A DNA stretch of 64,000 nucleotides from Actinomyces qiguomingii (GTDB taxonomy: Bacteria; Actinomycetota; Actinomycetes; Actinomycetales; Actinomycetaceae): NCBI RefSeq assembly GCF_004102025.1, contig NZ_CP025228.1:496001-560000 (forward strand). Reading direction: 5' to 3'. Within the stretch, counting starts at the first letter, position 1. Every line of letters begins with the position of its first letter. The notes under the pieces were generated by a model. The model was given only the letters and a program-made list of their open reading frames with translations. It was not told the origin of the DNA and made no database searches. The position numbers and the translations under genes were made by a program. Positions 33,291 to 42,544 of this stretch are shown piece by piece.

Positions 33291-35360
33291 CTATGAATGG
33301 CCTTTCTCTTTGGGGGTAGGTGAGGTGCTATTAGGGTGCTGGCGAAGTCTTTCGCGGTGATGACGCATCAGCGACTCGACCCCTTCGATCTTCGTGAGTC
33401 TTTCCATTGCTCGATCCAGTTCTGGGCTCGGAAGGAAAGCCTTGAACAGTTCCCTGGTCCCGTGGCGTAATAGTCGCCTTTGGGTCTTTTTGCTTGACGT
33501 GCGATAGTTGTTGTCAAGGCTGGATGAATTCTTCTTGAGGTATGCGCGTAGGCGAAATGCTTCAACTTGCGACGAGGCGGCGAGGAGCCTGGCTACTAAG
33601 AGGTACAGGAATGCGGCGACGCAAATAATGAAGGTGACCCAGAATGACCGCGATGTGGAATGGCAGGGGGAATGTCGGTACGTGTTCCATGCTCCGAAAA
33701 TGACTGCGACGAATGCTGCCGCTGCGGCTGCGAGGCGCGCTCGAGACTGACCTTCGGTAGTTATTAGGTGCTCCTGTGGGGTGGTCAGGTATATGGTCAT
33801 CAGTGGGGGTATTAGGGTGATGAAGTCCAGGCGTGAGCCGCTGAGATGATTGCCGCCGGGGCCCCAGGCGATAAACAGCAGCACGGCTGTGAGTGCTAGG
33901 GTGAACAATGCTGGCACTATGACCCGGTGTCTGTCCGGTATTAGAGTCACATCGACTGTCCAGGGAAGGTAATCAGTGTAGTCGTCGGTGTCGTTGGTCT
34001 TGTCGGCTTTAGGGGAGCGGCCTTCGTCTGTTGTGTTGGTATCGTCGACAGAGACTTCGATGTCGGGGGCGGCGCGGGCGTTCTCGATGTCTTGCTCGAG
34101 ATGTTTGAGGGCGGGTTGGTGTCCCAGTATCTCTAGGCGCTTCCGGTTCCGTACAAGCTCTATGGCAGGGTTGCTTTCTGCATCAGAGAGAACCGCTGGT
34201 GTGGCGGCAGGGGTGCTAGATGGGCGGATTAGGAGCGGTATCTCCTCTCCTGCATAGGAGATGGACGCCCTACCTATTTCCGTTCCCGCTGGCGCGATAA
34301 ATCGAAAATGTGTCCCGCCTCGTCGGCTTTTATTGAATTGCCCTAGGCGGATCCCGTAGGCAAATGGCGTGGGTAATAGTAGGTGGCTGATGGTTGATAG
34401 TGCCTTGCGCTGTTGGCGTTCCAGCCAAGAGATCTTGATGATTTCATCGCGGCGAGGACGGGTGGATGAGTCTTCTCCCTGGAGGGCATATATGACATGT
34501 AGAGTGTATGAGCTTAGATGGTCGTTCAAGGTTGCCAGGAATTGCTCAGAGTCGGCGCGCAGGCGGATGTCGTGTGGGAGGCCTTTTATTCGGCCGATTT
34601 CGCCCACGAGATGTTTGGCCATGGCAATGCTGTCGTGGTTGGTCGTGGTCGTGAAGGTGGTTGTGCGCGTGGTCGTGGTGGTTGTTGTGGTCGTTGTGGG
34701 TGTGGTCGTGATCTTGGTCGTGGTGGTTGGTGGTGTCGTCCTGGCTGATCGAGACTCCTCTTTCTGGACGGGAGGTGCCTCCATTAGGTGCCTGTAAAAC
34801 AGGGTTGCCAACTTTGGAATCCAGTCTCGGGAACCGTCGCGCACTGTTTCGGGGTTGTCTTTTGACTTGTTTCCCACAAGCAGGCCGATTAAGAGGTATG
34901 TTATAGCTTCGCAGTTCTCGTGTCTGCGAGCGATGTTGAGGTTGCGTCTGGCTGAATCGGAGGCGTCGATATCGAGGATTGGTCCCGGTGTCATCCCCGG
35001 TGAGACCGGCAGGTACAGTTTAGATGTCGCCGGCTGATAAGACTCAACGATAGTGAGCAGGCGAGTTGTGGAGACGTCCAGGGTCAGTGAACGCCGCTCA
35101 GACTGATCGTCCTCAAAAGACACGGTCTCCACCGTACGCCGCTGCCAGCTGTTCTTGTGCTGGCTCCAAAGTTCTGCCTGGATCGCGCTTCGTCTCATGA
35201 GTTCATTGAGTATCTCGGCGTTCCGACCGTTCTCTTCAACTCTGAGCGTGAGGCGGTCGGGATCGAAAAGATTCCCGTGCAGGATGGCTTTGAGGCTGGG
35301 AGGTAGGTCCTCCGCGGGGGTCCGTCGGGCGATTCGGTTGAACTGGCGGGGAAGCTTCAT
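33291..35360 (-). CDS. Unknown membrane protein with poly-threonine region
   Basis: 689 residues from the ATG at 35360 (MKLPRQFNRIARR); no clear ribosome site precedes it. Residues about 207-242 are almost all Thr, from a run of ACC/ACA/ACG-type codons. Four hydrophobic helices lie near residues 485-625 (VPALFTLALTAVLLFIAW, FITLIPPLMTIYLTT, AAAAAAFVAVIFGAW, FWVTFIICVAAFLYLLV). The tail is basic and helical. No known family is recognised. The gene is visibly A/T-richer than its neighbours and lies between MITE copy 2 and ftsH, as expected for acquired DNA. It follows the 70-residue gene at 35433 on the same strand, separated by a hairpin. Confidence 0.75.
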   Translation of the reverse strand: MKLPRQFNRIARRTPAEDLPPSLKAILHGNLFDPDRLTLRVEENGRNAEILNELMRRSAIQAELWSQHKNSWQRRTVETVSFEDDQSERRSLTLDVSTTRLLTIVESYQPATSKLYLPVSPGMTPGPILDIDASDSARRNLNIARRHENCEAITYLLIGLLVGNKSKDNPETVRDGSRDWIPKLATLFYRHLMEAPPVQKEESRSARTTPPTTTTKITTTPTTTTTTTTTTRTTTFTTTTNHDSIAMAKHLVGEIGRIKGLPHDIRLRADSEQFLATLNDHLSSYTLHVIYALQGEDSSTRPRRDEIIKISWLERQQRKALSTISHLLLPTPFAYGIRLGQFNKSRRGGTHFRFIAPAGTEIGRASISYAGEEIPLLIRPSSTPAATPAVLSDAESNPAIELVRNRKRLEILGHQPALKHLEQDIENARAAPDIEVSVDDTNTTDEGRSPKADKTNDTDDYTDYLPWTVDVTLIPDRHRVIVPALFTLALTAVLLFIAWGPGGNHLSGSRLDFITLIPPLMTIYLTTPQEHLITTEGQSRARLAAAAAAFVAVIFGAWNTYRHSPCHSTSRSFWVTFIICVAAFLYLLVARLLAASSQVEAFRLRAYLKKNSSSLDNNYRTSSKKTQRRLLRHGTRELFKAFLPSPELDRAMERLTKIEGVESLMRHHRERLRQHPNSTSPTPKEKGHS

Positions 35361-35399
35361 GGCGCGTGACGAGTGTGGTCGGGGACTTGAATCAGGGCG

Positions 35400-35432
35400 G
35401 TGGTGTGGCCGGCACGTGACCGGCCACACCAC
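35400..35432 (-). terminator. Hairpin between the two minus-strand genes
   Basis: A perfect 13-bp stem (GTGGTGTGGCCGG with its complement) and 7-base loop directly after the stop codon of the 70-residue gene, 40 bases before the next start. No T-run; it may attenuate or process the transcript rather than end it. Confidence 0.6.
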
Positions 35433-35645
35433 TCATACGATCAGGCCGCGGTCTTTAAGGTCCTCCAGCGTCATGACCTGCAGGGTCTCGTAGAAGTCGA
35501 GGGCCTTGCGGCTGGGCGGACGCTGCTGGGAGATGATTTCGATGTCGACGGGGCCGACGGAGGTCTGATTCGGCTGGGGTACGAACCCAAACCGACGGTT
35601 GGCGCGGGAGCGCTTGGAGGCGTGGTTGGCAGATGACTTGCTCAT
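35433..35645 (-). CDS. Small basic unknown protein
   Basis: 70 residues from the ATG at 35645. The N-terminus is Ser/Lys/Arg-rich (MSKSSANHASKRSRANRR) and the C-terminus is a short amphipathic helix (LDFYETLQVMTLEDLKDRG). No family recognised and no clear Shine-Dalgarno sequence. It is the first gene of a pair with the poly-Thr membrane protein. The length and the lack of homology memory keep confidence moderate. Confidence 0.55.
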   Translation of the reverse strand: MSKSSANHASKRSRANRRFGFVPQPNQTSVGPVDIEIISQQRPPSRKALDFYETLQVMTLEDLKDRGLIV

Positions 35646-36044
35646 GGTGAATTTCAAATAGGTGGTCTCAGAAGTCTGTGGTGTGAGCTGTGTGGCGCCG
35701 GTCGGATACTCGGCTACATGGCGCCCGGCCGGAACCGGCGGACGCATCGCCAGTCCGCGCGCAACCTGCGGCTCTGCGTGCTCGGTGCGCTACCGCATAG
35801 TTCTGGCTCTCGCCACGGCATGGTGTTCCTCACATTTCAGACATGTTGTTGACGAGGATGGTAGCTAAGGAGACTGTCCAGTCGCCGTCAATGTGCGTAA
35901 AGTCACATGTGTTGCGCCTGCGGTGGTTGCATCACCACGGGCTTCGGCCCACGCCCGGCGCGAACAGATGCTGGGTGGAGGCGAAACCTGTCGGCGGTAT
36001 CCGCTAGCGTCAGGGGGTCGAATAGCTGAAGGGACCTAACGCCG
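35646..36044. other. Intergenic region before ftsH
   Basis: 399 bases between divergent genes. It should hold promoters for ftsH and for the 70-residue gene. GAAGGGAC at about 36028-36035 is the ribosome site of ftsH. No other structure stands out. Confidence 0.5.
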
Positions 36045-38315
36045 ATGAACGATTCCGGTCAGATCCGCGTGACGGTGCGCTCTGCCAAGAAGGGCGGCCG
36101 CGGCGGAGACAAGGGGGGCTCCAAGCCGGGGGGAGGGCGCCGTCGTGTGGCGCTGGGTAACCCACTGCTGTGGCTCGCCCCCTTCGTGATGCTCGTTCTG
36201 CTGGGCTGGGCGCTGATCACCTCAGTCAGCGGCTATCGCACGATCGATACCTCCGAGGGACTGGCGATCCTTCAGGACAGCGCCTCCACGGTTGAGGCTG
36301 TCACCGTGATTGACGGCACCCAGCGCGTTGAGCTCGATCTCACCGAGGACTACACCAGTAAGGCCAATCGTGAGGGAGAGAGCTCCCAGAACCTGGGGCG
36401 CCGCGTCCAGTTCACCTACACCGAGGCGCAGGCCGGGCAGGTCAACCGGCTCGTCCAGGCCGCCAACCCCTCCGGCGGCTACAACTCGGTGGTGCCCACC
36501 ACGACCTGGTGGTCCTCCATGCTGCAGCTGCTGCTGCCGATGGTGATCTTCGTGGCCTTCATGTGGTGGTTTATCGGCCGTATGGGCGGTGGCCGCGGCG
36601 GAACCATGGGCTTTGGCCGCTCCAAGGCGAAGGTTGGCGGCAAGGAGATGCCCGACGTCACCTTCGACGACGTCGCCGGTGAGGATGAGGCGGTGGAGGA
36701 GCTTGAGGAGATCCGCGAGTTCCTCTCCGAACCGGAGAAGTTCCAGGCCGTGGGCGCCAAGATCCCCAAGGGCGTGCTGCTGTACGGCCCGCCCGGAACC
36801 GGCAAGACCCTGCTGGCACGGGCGGTGGCGGGCGAGGCCGGCGTGCCCTTCTTCTCCATGTCCGGCTCGGAGTTCGTGGAGATGTTTGTCGGTGTGGGCG
36901 CCTCCCGCGTGCGGGACCTGTTCGAGCAGGCCAAGGAGAACGCCCCCGCCATCATCTTCGTTGATGAGATCGACGCCGTCGGCCGTCACCGTGGGTCCGG
37001 CATGGGCGGCGGGCACGACGAGCGCGAGCAGACCCTCAACCAGCTGCTGGTGGAGATGGACGGTTTCGACGCCACCACCAATGTGATCCTGATTGCCGCC
37101 ACCAACCGGCCCGACGTGCTCGACCCCGCCCTGCTGCGCCCGGGCCGCTTCGACCGGCAGGTGTCCGTGGAGGCGCCCGACATGGCCGGCCGCGCCGCCA
37201 TCCTGCGCGTGCACGCCAAGGGTAAACCGATGACCAACGACGTCGACCTGGACCAGGTGGCCAAGCGCACCCCCGGCTTCACCGGTGCCGACCTGGCCAA
37301 CGTCCTTAACGAGGCGGCGCTGCTGACCGCCCGATCCAACGCCCAGTTGATCGACAACCGCGCCCTGGACGAGGCCATCGACCGGGTGATCGCCGGGCCG
37401 CAGAAGCGCACCCGCGTCATGAACGACCACGAGAAGGCCGTCACCGCCTACCACGAGGCCGGTCACGCCCTGTGCGCGGCGGCCAGTGCCTACTCCGACC
37501 CGGTCACCAAGGTCACCATCCTCCCGCGCGGCAAGGCCCTGGGATACACCATGGTCATGCCCGCGGATGACAAGTACTCCACCACCCGCAACGAGCTGCT
37601 CGACCAGCTGGTCTACGCCATGGGCGGGCGCGCCGCGGAGGAGATCGTCTTCCGCGACCCCACCACCGGCGCCTCCAATGACATTGAGAAGGCCACCGAT
37701 ACCGCCCGGAAGATGGTTACCGACTATGGCATGACCCGCGCCGTGGGCGCCGTGCGCCTGGGCACCACCGAGAATGAGACGGTCTTGGGTCTAAATGCCA
37801 CCAACCGCGACTTCTCTGAGGATGTCGCCGCGAGCGTCGACGCCGAGGTGCGCGCCCTCATGGACGCCGCCCACCGGGAGGCCTGGGAGATCCTGGTGCG
37901 CAATCGGGACGTGCTGGAGGACCTGGCCACCCAGCTGCTGGAGAAGGAGACTCTGCTGGAGAAGGACCTGGAGCGGATCTTCGCACCGGTCGTCCGCCAG
38001 CCGCGTCGCCCCCTGTGGCACTCCGACGACGCCCTCGTCCTGACCGACGACGTGGCCGCCACTTTCATCGCCGCTGCACAGGCCCCCGACCGACACGCCG
38101 CCAAGGCCGCCGCCCAGCTGGCGCAGGCGCAGGATACTGACACTGCCGCGTCCGCCGAGGCCTCCGAGTCTGCCGCAGCCGTCCCGGCCGCGACCGGCTC
38201 GCAGCCCGCACCGGGGCCCGACGCCGTCGGCCCCGAATCGGCGCACGCCGCGCCGCCGGATGCGGACGGCACCTCCCCGGATGGCGATCAGCATGACGAT
38301 TGGCGGCAGTGGTGA
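36045..38315 (+). CDS. ftsH: ATP-dependent zinc metalloprotease FtsH
   Basis: 756 residues; AAGGGAC lies about ten bases before the ATG. A basic N-terminus leads into membrane helix 1 (about 42-63), a periplasmic segment, helix 2 (about 160-180, [17 protein letters not shown]), the AAA+ domain with Walker A GPPGTGKT (248-255), Walker B IIFVDEID (Asp 307), the second region of homology [20 protein letters not shown], and the zinc protease site HEAGH (470-474). A Ala/Glu/Pro-rich tail of about 90 residues is longer than in most FtsH and likely disordered. FtsH degrades damaged membrane proteins. It is followed directly by folE with overlap, the usual ftsH-fol order in actinobacteria. Confidence 0.97.
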   Translation: MNDSGQIRVTVRSAKKGGRGGDKGGSKPGGGRRRVALGNPLLWLAPFVMLVLLGWALITSVSGYRTIDTSEGLAILQDSASTVEAVTVIDGTQRVELDLTEDYTSKANREGESSQNLGRRVQFTYTEAQAGQVNRLVQAANPSGGYNSVVPTTTWWSSMLQLLLPMVIFVAFMWWFIGRMGGGRGGTMGFGRSKAKVGGKEMPDVTFDDVAGEDEAVEELEEIREFLSEPEKFQAVGAKIPKGVLLYGPPGTGKTLLARAVAGEAGVPFFSMSGSEFVEMFVGVGASRVRDLFEQAKENAPAIIFVDEIDAVGRHRGSGMGGGHDEREQTLNQLLVEMDGFDATTNVILIAATNRPDVLDPALLRPGRFDRQVSVEAPDMAGRAAILRVHAKGKPMTNDVDLDQVAKRTPGFTGADLANVLNEAALLTARSNAQLIDNRALDEAIDRVIAGPQKRTRVMNDHEKAVTAYHEAGHALCAAASAYSDPVTKVTILPRGKALGYTMVMPADDKYSTTRNELLDQLVYAMGGRAAEEIVFRDPTTGASNDIEKATDTARKMVTDYGMTRAVGAVRLGTTENETVLGLNATNRDFSEDVAASVDAEVRALMDAAHREAWEILVRNRDVLEDLATQLLEKETLLEKDLERIFAPVVRQPRRPLWHSDDALVLTDDVAATFIAAAQAPDRHAAKAAAQLAQAQDTDTAASAEASESAAAVPAATGSQPAPGPDAVGPESAHAAPPDADGTSPDGDQHDDWRQW

Positions 38316-38887
38316 CCGGCTACGATGCCGACGGCGTGCGCCGCGCCATCCGGGATCTGCTGACCGCCGTCGGGGAGGACCCGGACCGTGACGGGCTGCG
38401 CGAGACCCCCGAGCGGATCGCTCGTGCTCTGGCGGAGATGCTTTCCGGCCTGCGCGAAGACCCGGCCAGCCACCTGGAGACGGTTTTCGACGCCGCCCAC
38501 CAGGAGATGGTGCTGGTACGGGACATCCCTCTGTACTCGGTGTGTGAACACCACCTGCTGCCCTTCCACGGGGTCGCCCATGTCGGCTACATCCCCGGCG
38601 AGGACGGGCGCGTGACGGGCCTGAGCAAGCTCGCTCGCCTGGTGGAGGGCTACGCCCGCCGCCCCCAGGTGCAGGAGCGGCTGACCTCTCAGATCGCCGA
38701 CGCCATGGTTGAGCGCCTGGGGGTGCGCGGCGTGCTCGTGGTGATCGAGGCCGAGCACCTGTGCATGTCCATGCGGGGTGTGCACAAGCCCGGCGCGAAC
38801 ACGGTCACCAGCGCGGTGCGTGGCGCCATGCGCAACGCCGCTACCCGCTCCGAGGCCATGAGCCTGGTGCTGGGCCGCCGTGCCTGA
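38300..38887 (+). CDS. folE: GTP cyclohydrolase I
   Basis: About 192-195 residues. It converts GTP to dihydroneopterin triphosphate, the first step of folate synthesis. Zinc ligands are in VCEHHLLPF and EHLCM, and the active-site pattern GLSKLARLV is intact. The start is uncertain: TTG 38300, GTG 38309 or GTG 38312; the last overlaps the ftsH stop as GTGA and is attractive. First gene of the folE-folP-folBK run. Confidence 0.95.
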   Translation: MAAVVTGYDADGVRRAIRDLLTAVGEDPDRDGLRETPERIARALAEMLSGLREDPASHLETVFDAAHQEMVLVRDIPLYSVCEHHLLPFHGVAHVGYIPGEDGRVTGLSKLARLVEGYARRPQVQERLTSQIADAMVERLGVRGVLVVIEAEHLCMSMRGVHKPGANTVTSAVRGAMRNAATRSEAMSLVLGRRA

Positions 38888-38982
38888 TCGGGACGCTTGC
38901 GGCCAGCGCGGTCCGGATGCTTGCGGCCCGCCGGGGCGGAATGTTTACAGCCGGCGCGATCCGGACGCTTGCAGCCCACCTG
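38887..38982 (+). repeat. 24-bp tandem repeat between folE and folP
   Basis: Four imperfect 24-base units (38887, 38911, 38935, 38959) with the core CCGGATGCTTGCGGCC. They fill the gap between the folE stop and the folP start region. Confidence 0.7.
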
Positions 38983-39059
38983 GGGGTGAGGTGTTGGGCG
39001 TGGCGGGGTTGTAGCCGCAAAATCCGAGGGAATCGGGCGTCGTCCGATAGCCTGGGACC

Positions 39060-39941
39060 GTGAACGCGATCCCTATCAGGGCCCCGGCGCCCCTGCCGCA
39101 GCCACTCATGGCGGCCTCCGCGGCGGGTCGGACCCTGGTCATGGGGATCGTCAACGTCACCCCGGACTCCTTCTCCGACGGCGGCCGCTGGCACACCACT
39201 GAGCTCGCCGTCGCACACGGCCATCAGCTGCTGGCCCAGGGAGCCGACATCCTCGACGTCGGTGGCGAGTCCACCCGGCCCGGCGCCACCCCGGTTACGA
39301 CGGAGCAGGAGCAGGGCCGCGTGCTGCCCGTCATCCGCGCACTGGCCGATGCCGGCGCTGTCGTCTCGGTCGATACCCTGCACGCCGAAACCGCAGATGC
39401 GGCCGTCGCCGCTGGAGCCTGGATTGTCAACGACGTCTCCGGCGGACTGGTCGACCCGAGCATGCACCGCGTCATCGCCGCGACGGGCGTGGTGTACATC
39501 TGCCAGCACTGGCGCGGAGCGCCGGAGATCATGGACACCCTGACCGACTACGGGGCCGACGGCGTTATTGCCGGGGTGGAAACGGAGCTGCGGCAGCGGC
39601 TGGATGAGCTCGACGCGGCCGGGGTGAATTCGGAGCAGATCGTGCTCGACCCGGGCCTCGGCTTCGCTAAGACTCACGCTCAGTCCTGGGAGTTGCTGGC
39701 CGCCACCGGGCGGCTGGTGGACGAACTGGGTCGCCCCGTCCTGATAGGCGCTTCCCGCAAACGCTTCCTTGCCGCCGCCACCGTCCCCGAGGCCGCCGCC
39801 GACCCGCTTGCGCGCGACGCGGCCACCACCGCCACCACCGCTCTGGCCGCCGTCGCCGGTGCCTGGGCCGTGAGAGTTCACGAGGTCCCAGCCAACCGGG
39901 ACGCCGTCCGCACCGCTTCCCTCTGGAAGGAAAACCGATGA
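39060..39941 (+). CDS. folP: Dihydropteroate synthase
   Basis: 293 residues from a GTG at 39060. It joins dihydropterin pyrophosphate to p-aminobenzoate and is the sulfonamide target. Signatures: VMGIVNVTPDSFSDGG, DILDVGGESTRPGA, SVDTLHAETA, VNDVSGG, DPGLGFAKT and IGASRKRFL. The stop overlaps the start of folBK by four bases. Length and motifs are normal for the family. Confidence 0.97.
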   Translation: MNAIPIRAPAPLPQPLMAASAAGRTLVMGIVNVTPDSFSDGGRWHTTELAVAHGHQLLAQGADILDVGGESTRPGATPVTTEQEQGRVLPVIRALADAGAVVSVDTLHAETADAAVAAGAWIVNDVSGGLVDPSMHRVIAATGVVYICQHWRGAPEIMDTLTDYGADGVIAGVETELRQRLDELDAAGVNSEQIVLDPGLGFAKTHAQSWELLAATGRLVDELGRPVLIGASRKRFLAAATVPEAAADPLARDAATTATTALAAVAGAWAVRVHEVPANRDAVRTASLWKENR

Positions 39942-41986
39942 GCACCAACAATGCCACCCCCGACAGGATCGCGCTGACGGGCTTGTCCGCCCGCGGCTAC
40001 CACGGACTCCTTCCCTTCGAACGCACCGAGGGGCAGCTGTTCAACGCCGACGTCACCGTCTTCCTGGGGGACCGCGGAACGGCCGTTGCCGCCGTCACCG
40101 ATTCGCTTGATGACGCCGTCAACTATGTTGATATCGCCCGTGCCGTAATTGGCGTGATCGAGGGCGAGCCGGTCGGGCTGATTGAGACGCTAGCTGAGCG
40201 CATCAGCGACGCTGTACTCGCTTTCCCCCGCGTCAGTGCCGTGGAGGTCACCGTCCACAAGCCGCAGGCGCCGTTGGACGTGGCCTTCGACGACGTTTCC
40301 GTAACCATCTCCCGCAATGCCGACGCCGCCTCCGAGACCCCCATGAATGCGGTTCCCGCCGCACGGCCCGCCCCGGTGGCAGAGCCCGCTGCTGCGGCGC
40401 CATTGGCCACGCCGATCCCCGAGCAGATCGGTGCCGAGCAGATCGGTGCCGAGCAGATTGGCGCCGAGCAGGCACCGCCCTCTCCCGGCTCCGCCCCCGC
40501 CACCGAAGCGGCGGCCGTGGAAGCCGGTTGGGAGCAGCAGCCGGCGGCTTCCGAAACAGCGGCTCCGGCGGATGGCTGGGGCCGGGGGCCGGTGGTGACC
40601 GAGGCGATGGTGCCCGGTGCCGGTTGGGAGCAGCAGCCGCCGTCCTCCGAGACAGCGGCTCCGGCGGATGGCTGGGGCCAGGGGCCGGTGGTGACCGAGG
40701 CGATGGTGCCCGGTGCCGGTTGGGAGCAGCAGCCGCCGTCCTCCGAGACAGCGGCCCCGGCAATTGACCGGAGCCAGGAGGCGGCACTCGCCCCCGAGGG
40801 GCCAGAGGCGGCAGACACGTTCCCGGCCGAGGAACCCGCCGCTTCCGGACCCATGGTGGCTGCGGCGTCCCCCGTTTCGGTCGACCCGCTGTCCGCCGCG
40901 TATAGCGGCGGGGGTGCCGAGCAGCCGGAGACCGCCGTCGGTCAGCCGCTGGGTGCGACGGCGCCAACCGGCGCCCCGTGGGCGCCCACCTCCATGGTGG
41001 CCCCGGCCCCGGAGGTGGCCCCCGCCCCGCCGGTCCCGCAGCCGCCGGCCGACCCGCTCACCGCGGCCCCGCCGGCGCCCGCGGAAGTGGTCATCGCCCT
41101 GGGCGGCAACGTCGGTGGCGTGGTGCCCTCACTGCGTACCGCGGTGGGTTCCCTGCGAGACACCGACGGCATCAACGTCACGAATGTGGCGCCGCTGGCG
41201 CGTACGGCCGCCGTCGTCACCGACGGTGAGGAACAGCCCGACTACCTCAACACCGTGGTCCTGGCTACCACAACGCTTTCTCCGCGTGAGGTGCTGGCTG
41301 TCTGTCAGGACTTAGAGGCAGCCGCCGGACGCGTGCGCACTCGGCCCCAGGGCCCCCGCACACTCGATGTCGACATCATCACCTATGAGGGCGTCACCTC
41401 CACCGACCCGGAACTGACCCTGCCGCATCCGCGCGCCGCACAACGCGCCTTCGTCCTCACGCCCTGGGCGCAGGCCGACCCCTTCGCCGAGATCGGTGAC
41501 CAGTCCGTCGCCGCCCTGGCTGAGGTCGCTCCCGACCGCGACGGCGTGCGCTGGCTCGCCTTGGACTGGCTCGACTCCGACCACCTGCCGGCCCTTCCGA
41601 CCGGACAGTACGTTGCCCCGCCCGAGCCGCAGGAGACCCCCGAGACCCGTGTCGACGCCGAGGGGGATCCTGCGCAGGTGGCGCAGCCCGGGTCGGCGGG
41701 GTCGAAGCCGGGAGTGGAGGCCGCCGTGCCTGCACAACCCGTCCAGCCAGGGCTTCCTGCTCAGCCGGAGCCTCCCGCCCAGCCGGAGCCTCCCGTCCAG
41801 CCAGGGCTTCCTGCTCAACCGGAGCCTCCCGCCCAGCCGGAGCTTCCCACCCAGCCGGAGCCTCCCGCCGTTCAGGTCCCCCCGAGCAGCGGTGAGGGAC
41901 AGTCCGGTGCGAGCCCCGACGGCAGTGAGTGGGCCGCACCGCCGAACTGGAACGAGGTTATCGGCCGCGACGGTCAGGGCCTGTGA
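39938..41986 (+). CDS. folK: FolB-FolK fusion with long repeat linker
   Basis: 682 residues, two enzymes in one chain. FolB (dihydroneopterin aldolase) occupies about 8-130: LSARGYHGLLPFERTEGQ, NYVDIARAV, LIETLAERI. FolK (HPPK) occupies about 385-560: VVIALGGNVGGVVPSLR, PDYLNTVV, GPRTLDVDII, LPHPRAAQRAFVL. The 250-residue linker contains three 15-bp units (GAEQI, 40423-40471) and about 2.5 copies of a 96-bp unit (40526-40765). A Pro/Gln-rich repeat tail (QPGLPAQPEPP) follows FolK. FolB and FolK carry out consecutive steps before FolP. Linker and tail are likely disordered and variable in length between strains. Confidence 0.95.
   Translation: MSTNNATPDRIALTGLSARGYHGLLPFERTEGQLFNADVTVFLGDRGTAVAAVTDSLDDAVNYVDIARAVIGVIEGEPVGLIETLAERISDAVLAFPRVSAVEVTVHKPQAPLDVAFDDVSVTISRNADAASETPMNAVPAARPAPVAEPAAAAPLATPIPEQIGAEQIGAEQIGAEQAPPSPGSAPATEAAAVEAGWEQQPAASETAAPADGWGRGPVVTEAMVPGAGWEQQPPSSETAAPADGWGQGPVVTEAMVPGAGWEQQPPSSETAAPAIDRSQEAALAPEGPEAADTFPAEEPAASGPMVAAASPVSVDPLSAAYSGGGAEQPETAVGQPLGATAPTGAPWAPTSMVAPAPEVAPAPPVPQPPADPLTAAPPAPAEVVIALGGNVGGVVPSLRTAVGSLRDTDGINVTNVAPLARTAAVVTDGEEQPDYLNTVVLATTTLSPREVLAVCQDLEAAAGRVRTRPQGPRTLDVDIITYEGVTSTDPELTLPHPRAAQRAFVLTPWAQADPFAEIGDQSVAALAEVAPDRDGVRWLALDWLDSDHLPALPTGQYVAPPEPQETPETRVDAEGDPAQVAQPGSAGSKPGVEAAVPAQPVQPGLPAQPEPPAQPEPPVQPGLPAQPEPPAQPELPTQPEPPAVQVPPSSGEGQSGASPDGSEWAAPPNWNEVIGRDGQGL
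40526..40765 (+). repeat. 96-bp in-frame tandem repeat in folBK
   Basis: Units begin at 40526, 40622 and 40718 (GGTTGGGAGCAGCAGCC), each coding for GWEQQP...TEAMVPGA. Exactly 96 bases apart, keeping the frame. Confidence 0.9.
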
Positions 41987-42471
41987 TGCGACGCACGCGC
42001 TGGACGACCGTCCTCGCGTGCTTCAGCGGCCCCGGAGTGCTCGCCTGGGCGACCTCCGACCTCATGCTGCACCGCCGTGGTTGGGTCGTGTCGCTGACGC
42101 CGTGGGGCGCTGCGGTCGCCGTGGTCATCGCGGCGATCGTGCTGGCGGCGGGGATGGCGGTGCGCCGCCTGCGCGAGCACGAGCCGACTTGGATGACGCC
42201 CATGGGTGCCGCCACCACCGCGGCGGCCGCCCAGGCGTCGGTGCGGGTGGGGGCGGTGGTCGGCGGGGTCTACGCGGGCGGGCTCGTGGTCGCCCTGCTC
42301 AATCTGGACTCGCCGGCCATGACCTCACTGGCCTGGTCCGCCGCTGCCTGCCTGGCCGCCTGTCTGCTGTGGAGCGGCATCGGCCTGCTCGTCGAGCACT
42401 GGTGCGCCATCGGGGAGGACGATGACAACGACCTGCGCTCGGGATCCTCGCCGAGCGGAAGCACCGCCTGA
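41986..42471 (+). CDS. DUF3180 membrane protein
   Basis: 161 residues from the ATG at 41986, which shares its A with the folBK stop (TGATG). Four membrane helices: near residues 10-27, 34-57, 83-105 and 110-135. This matches DUF3180, a family found right after folK in actinobacteria. No biochemical role is known. The acidic, Ser-rich tail is unremarkable. Confidence 0.9.
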   Translation: MRRTRWTTVLACFSGPGVLAWATSDLMLHRRGWVVSLTPWGAAVAVVIAAIVLAAGMAVRRLREHEPTWMTPMGAATTAAAAQASVRVGAVVGGVYAGGLVVALLNLDSPAMTSLAWSAAACLAACLLWSGIGLLVEHWCAIGEDDDNDLRSGSSPSGSTA

Positions 42472-42544
42472 CCCGGTGCCCAGCGGCGGTCCGGATGGGC
42501 TTGGGACCGGGCAGGTCCCGGTTGTGTCGTGAGAACATCGCGTC

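Noticed and set aside
32569..33360. Frames across MITE copy 2
   Set aside because: Products are made of repeated VVQRQ, TELDRHIYRTR and similar units that come from the 19- and 22-bp repeats; no gene-like features.
36222..37466. 414-codon minus-strand frame
   Set aside because: Antisense to ftsH; no ribosome site or family pattern.
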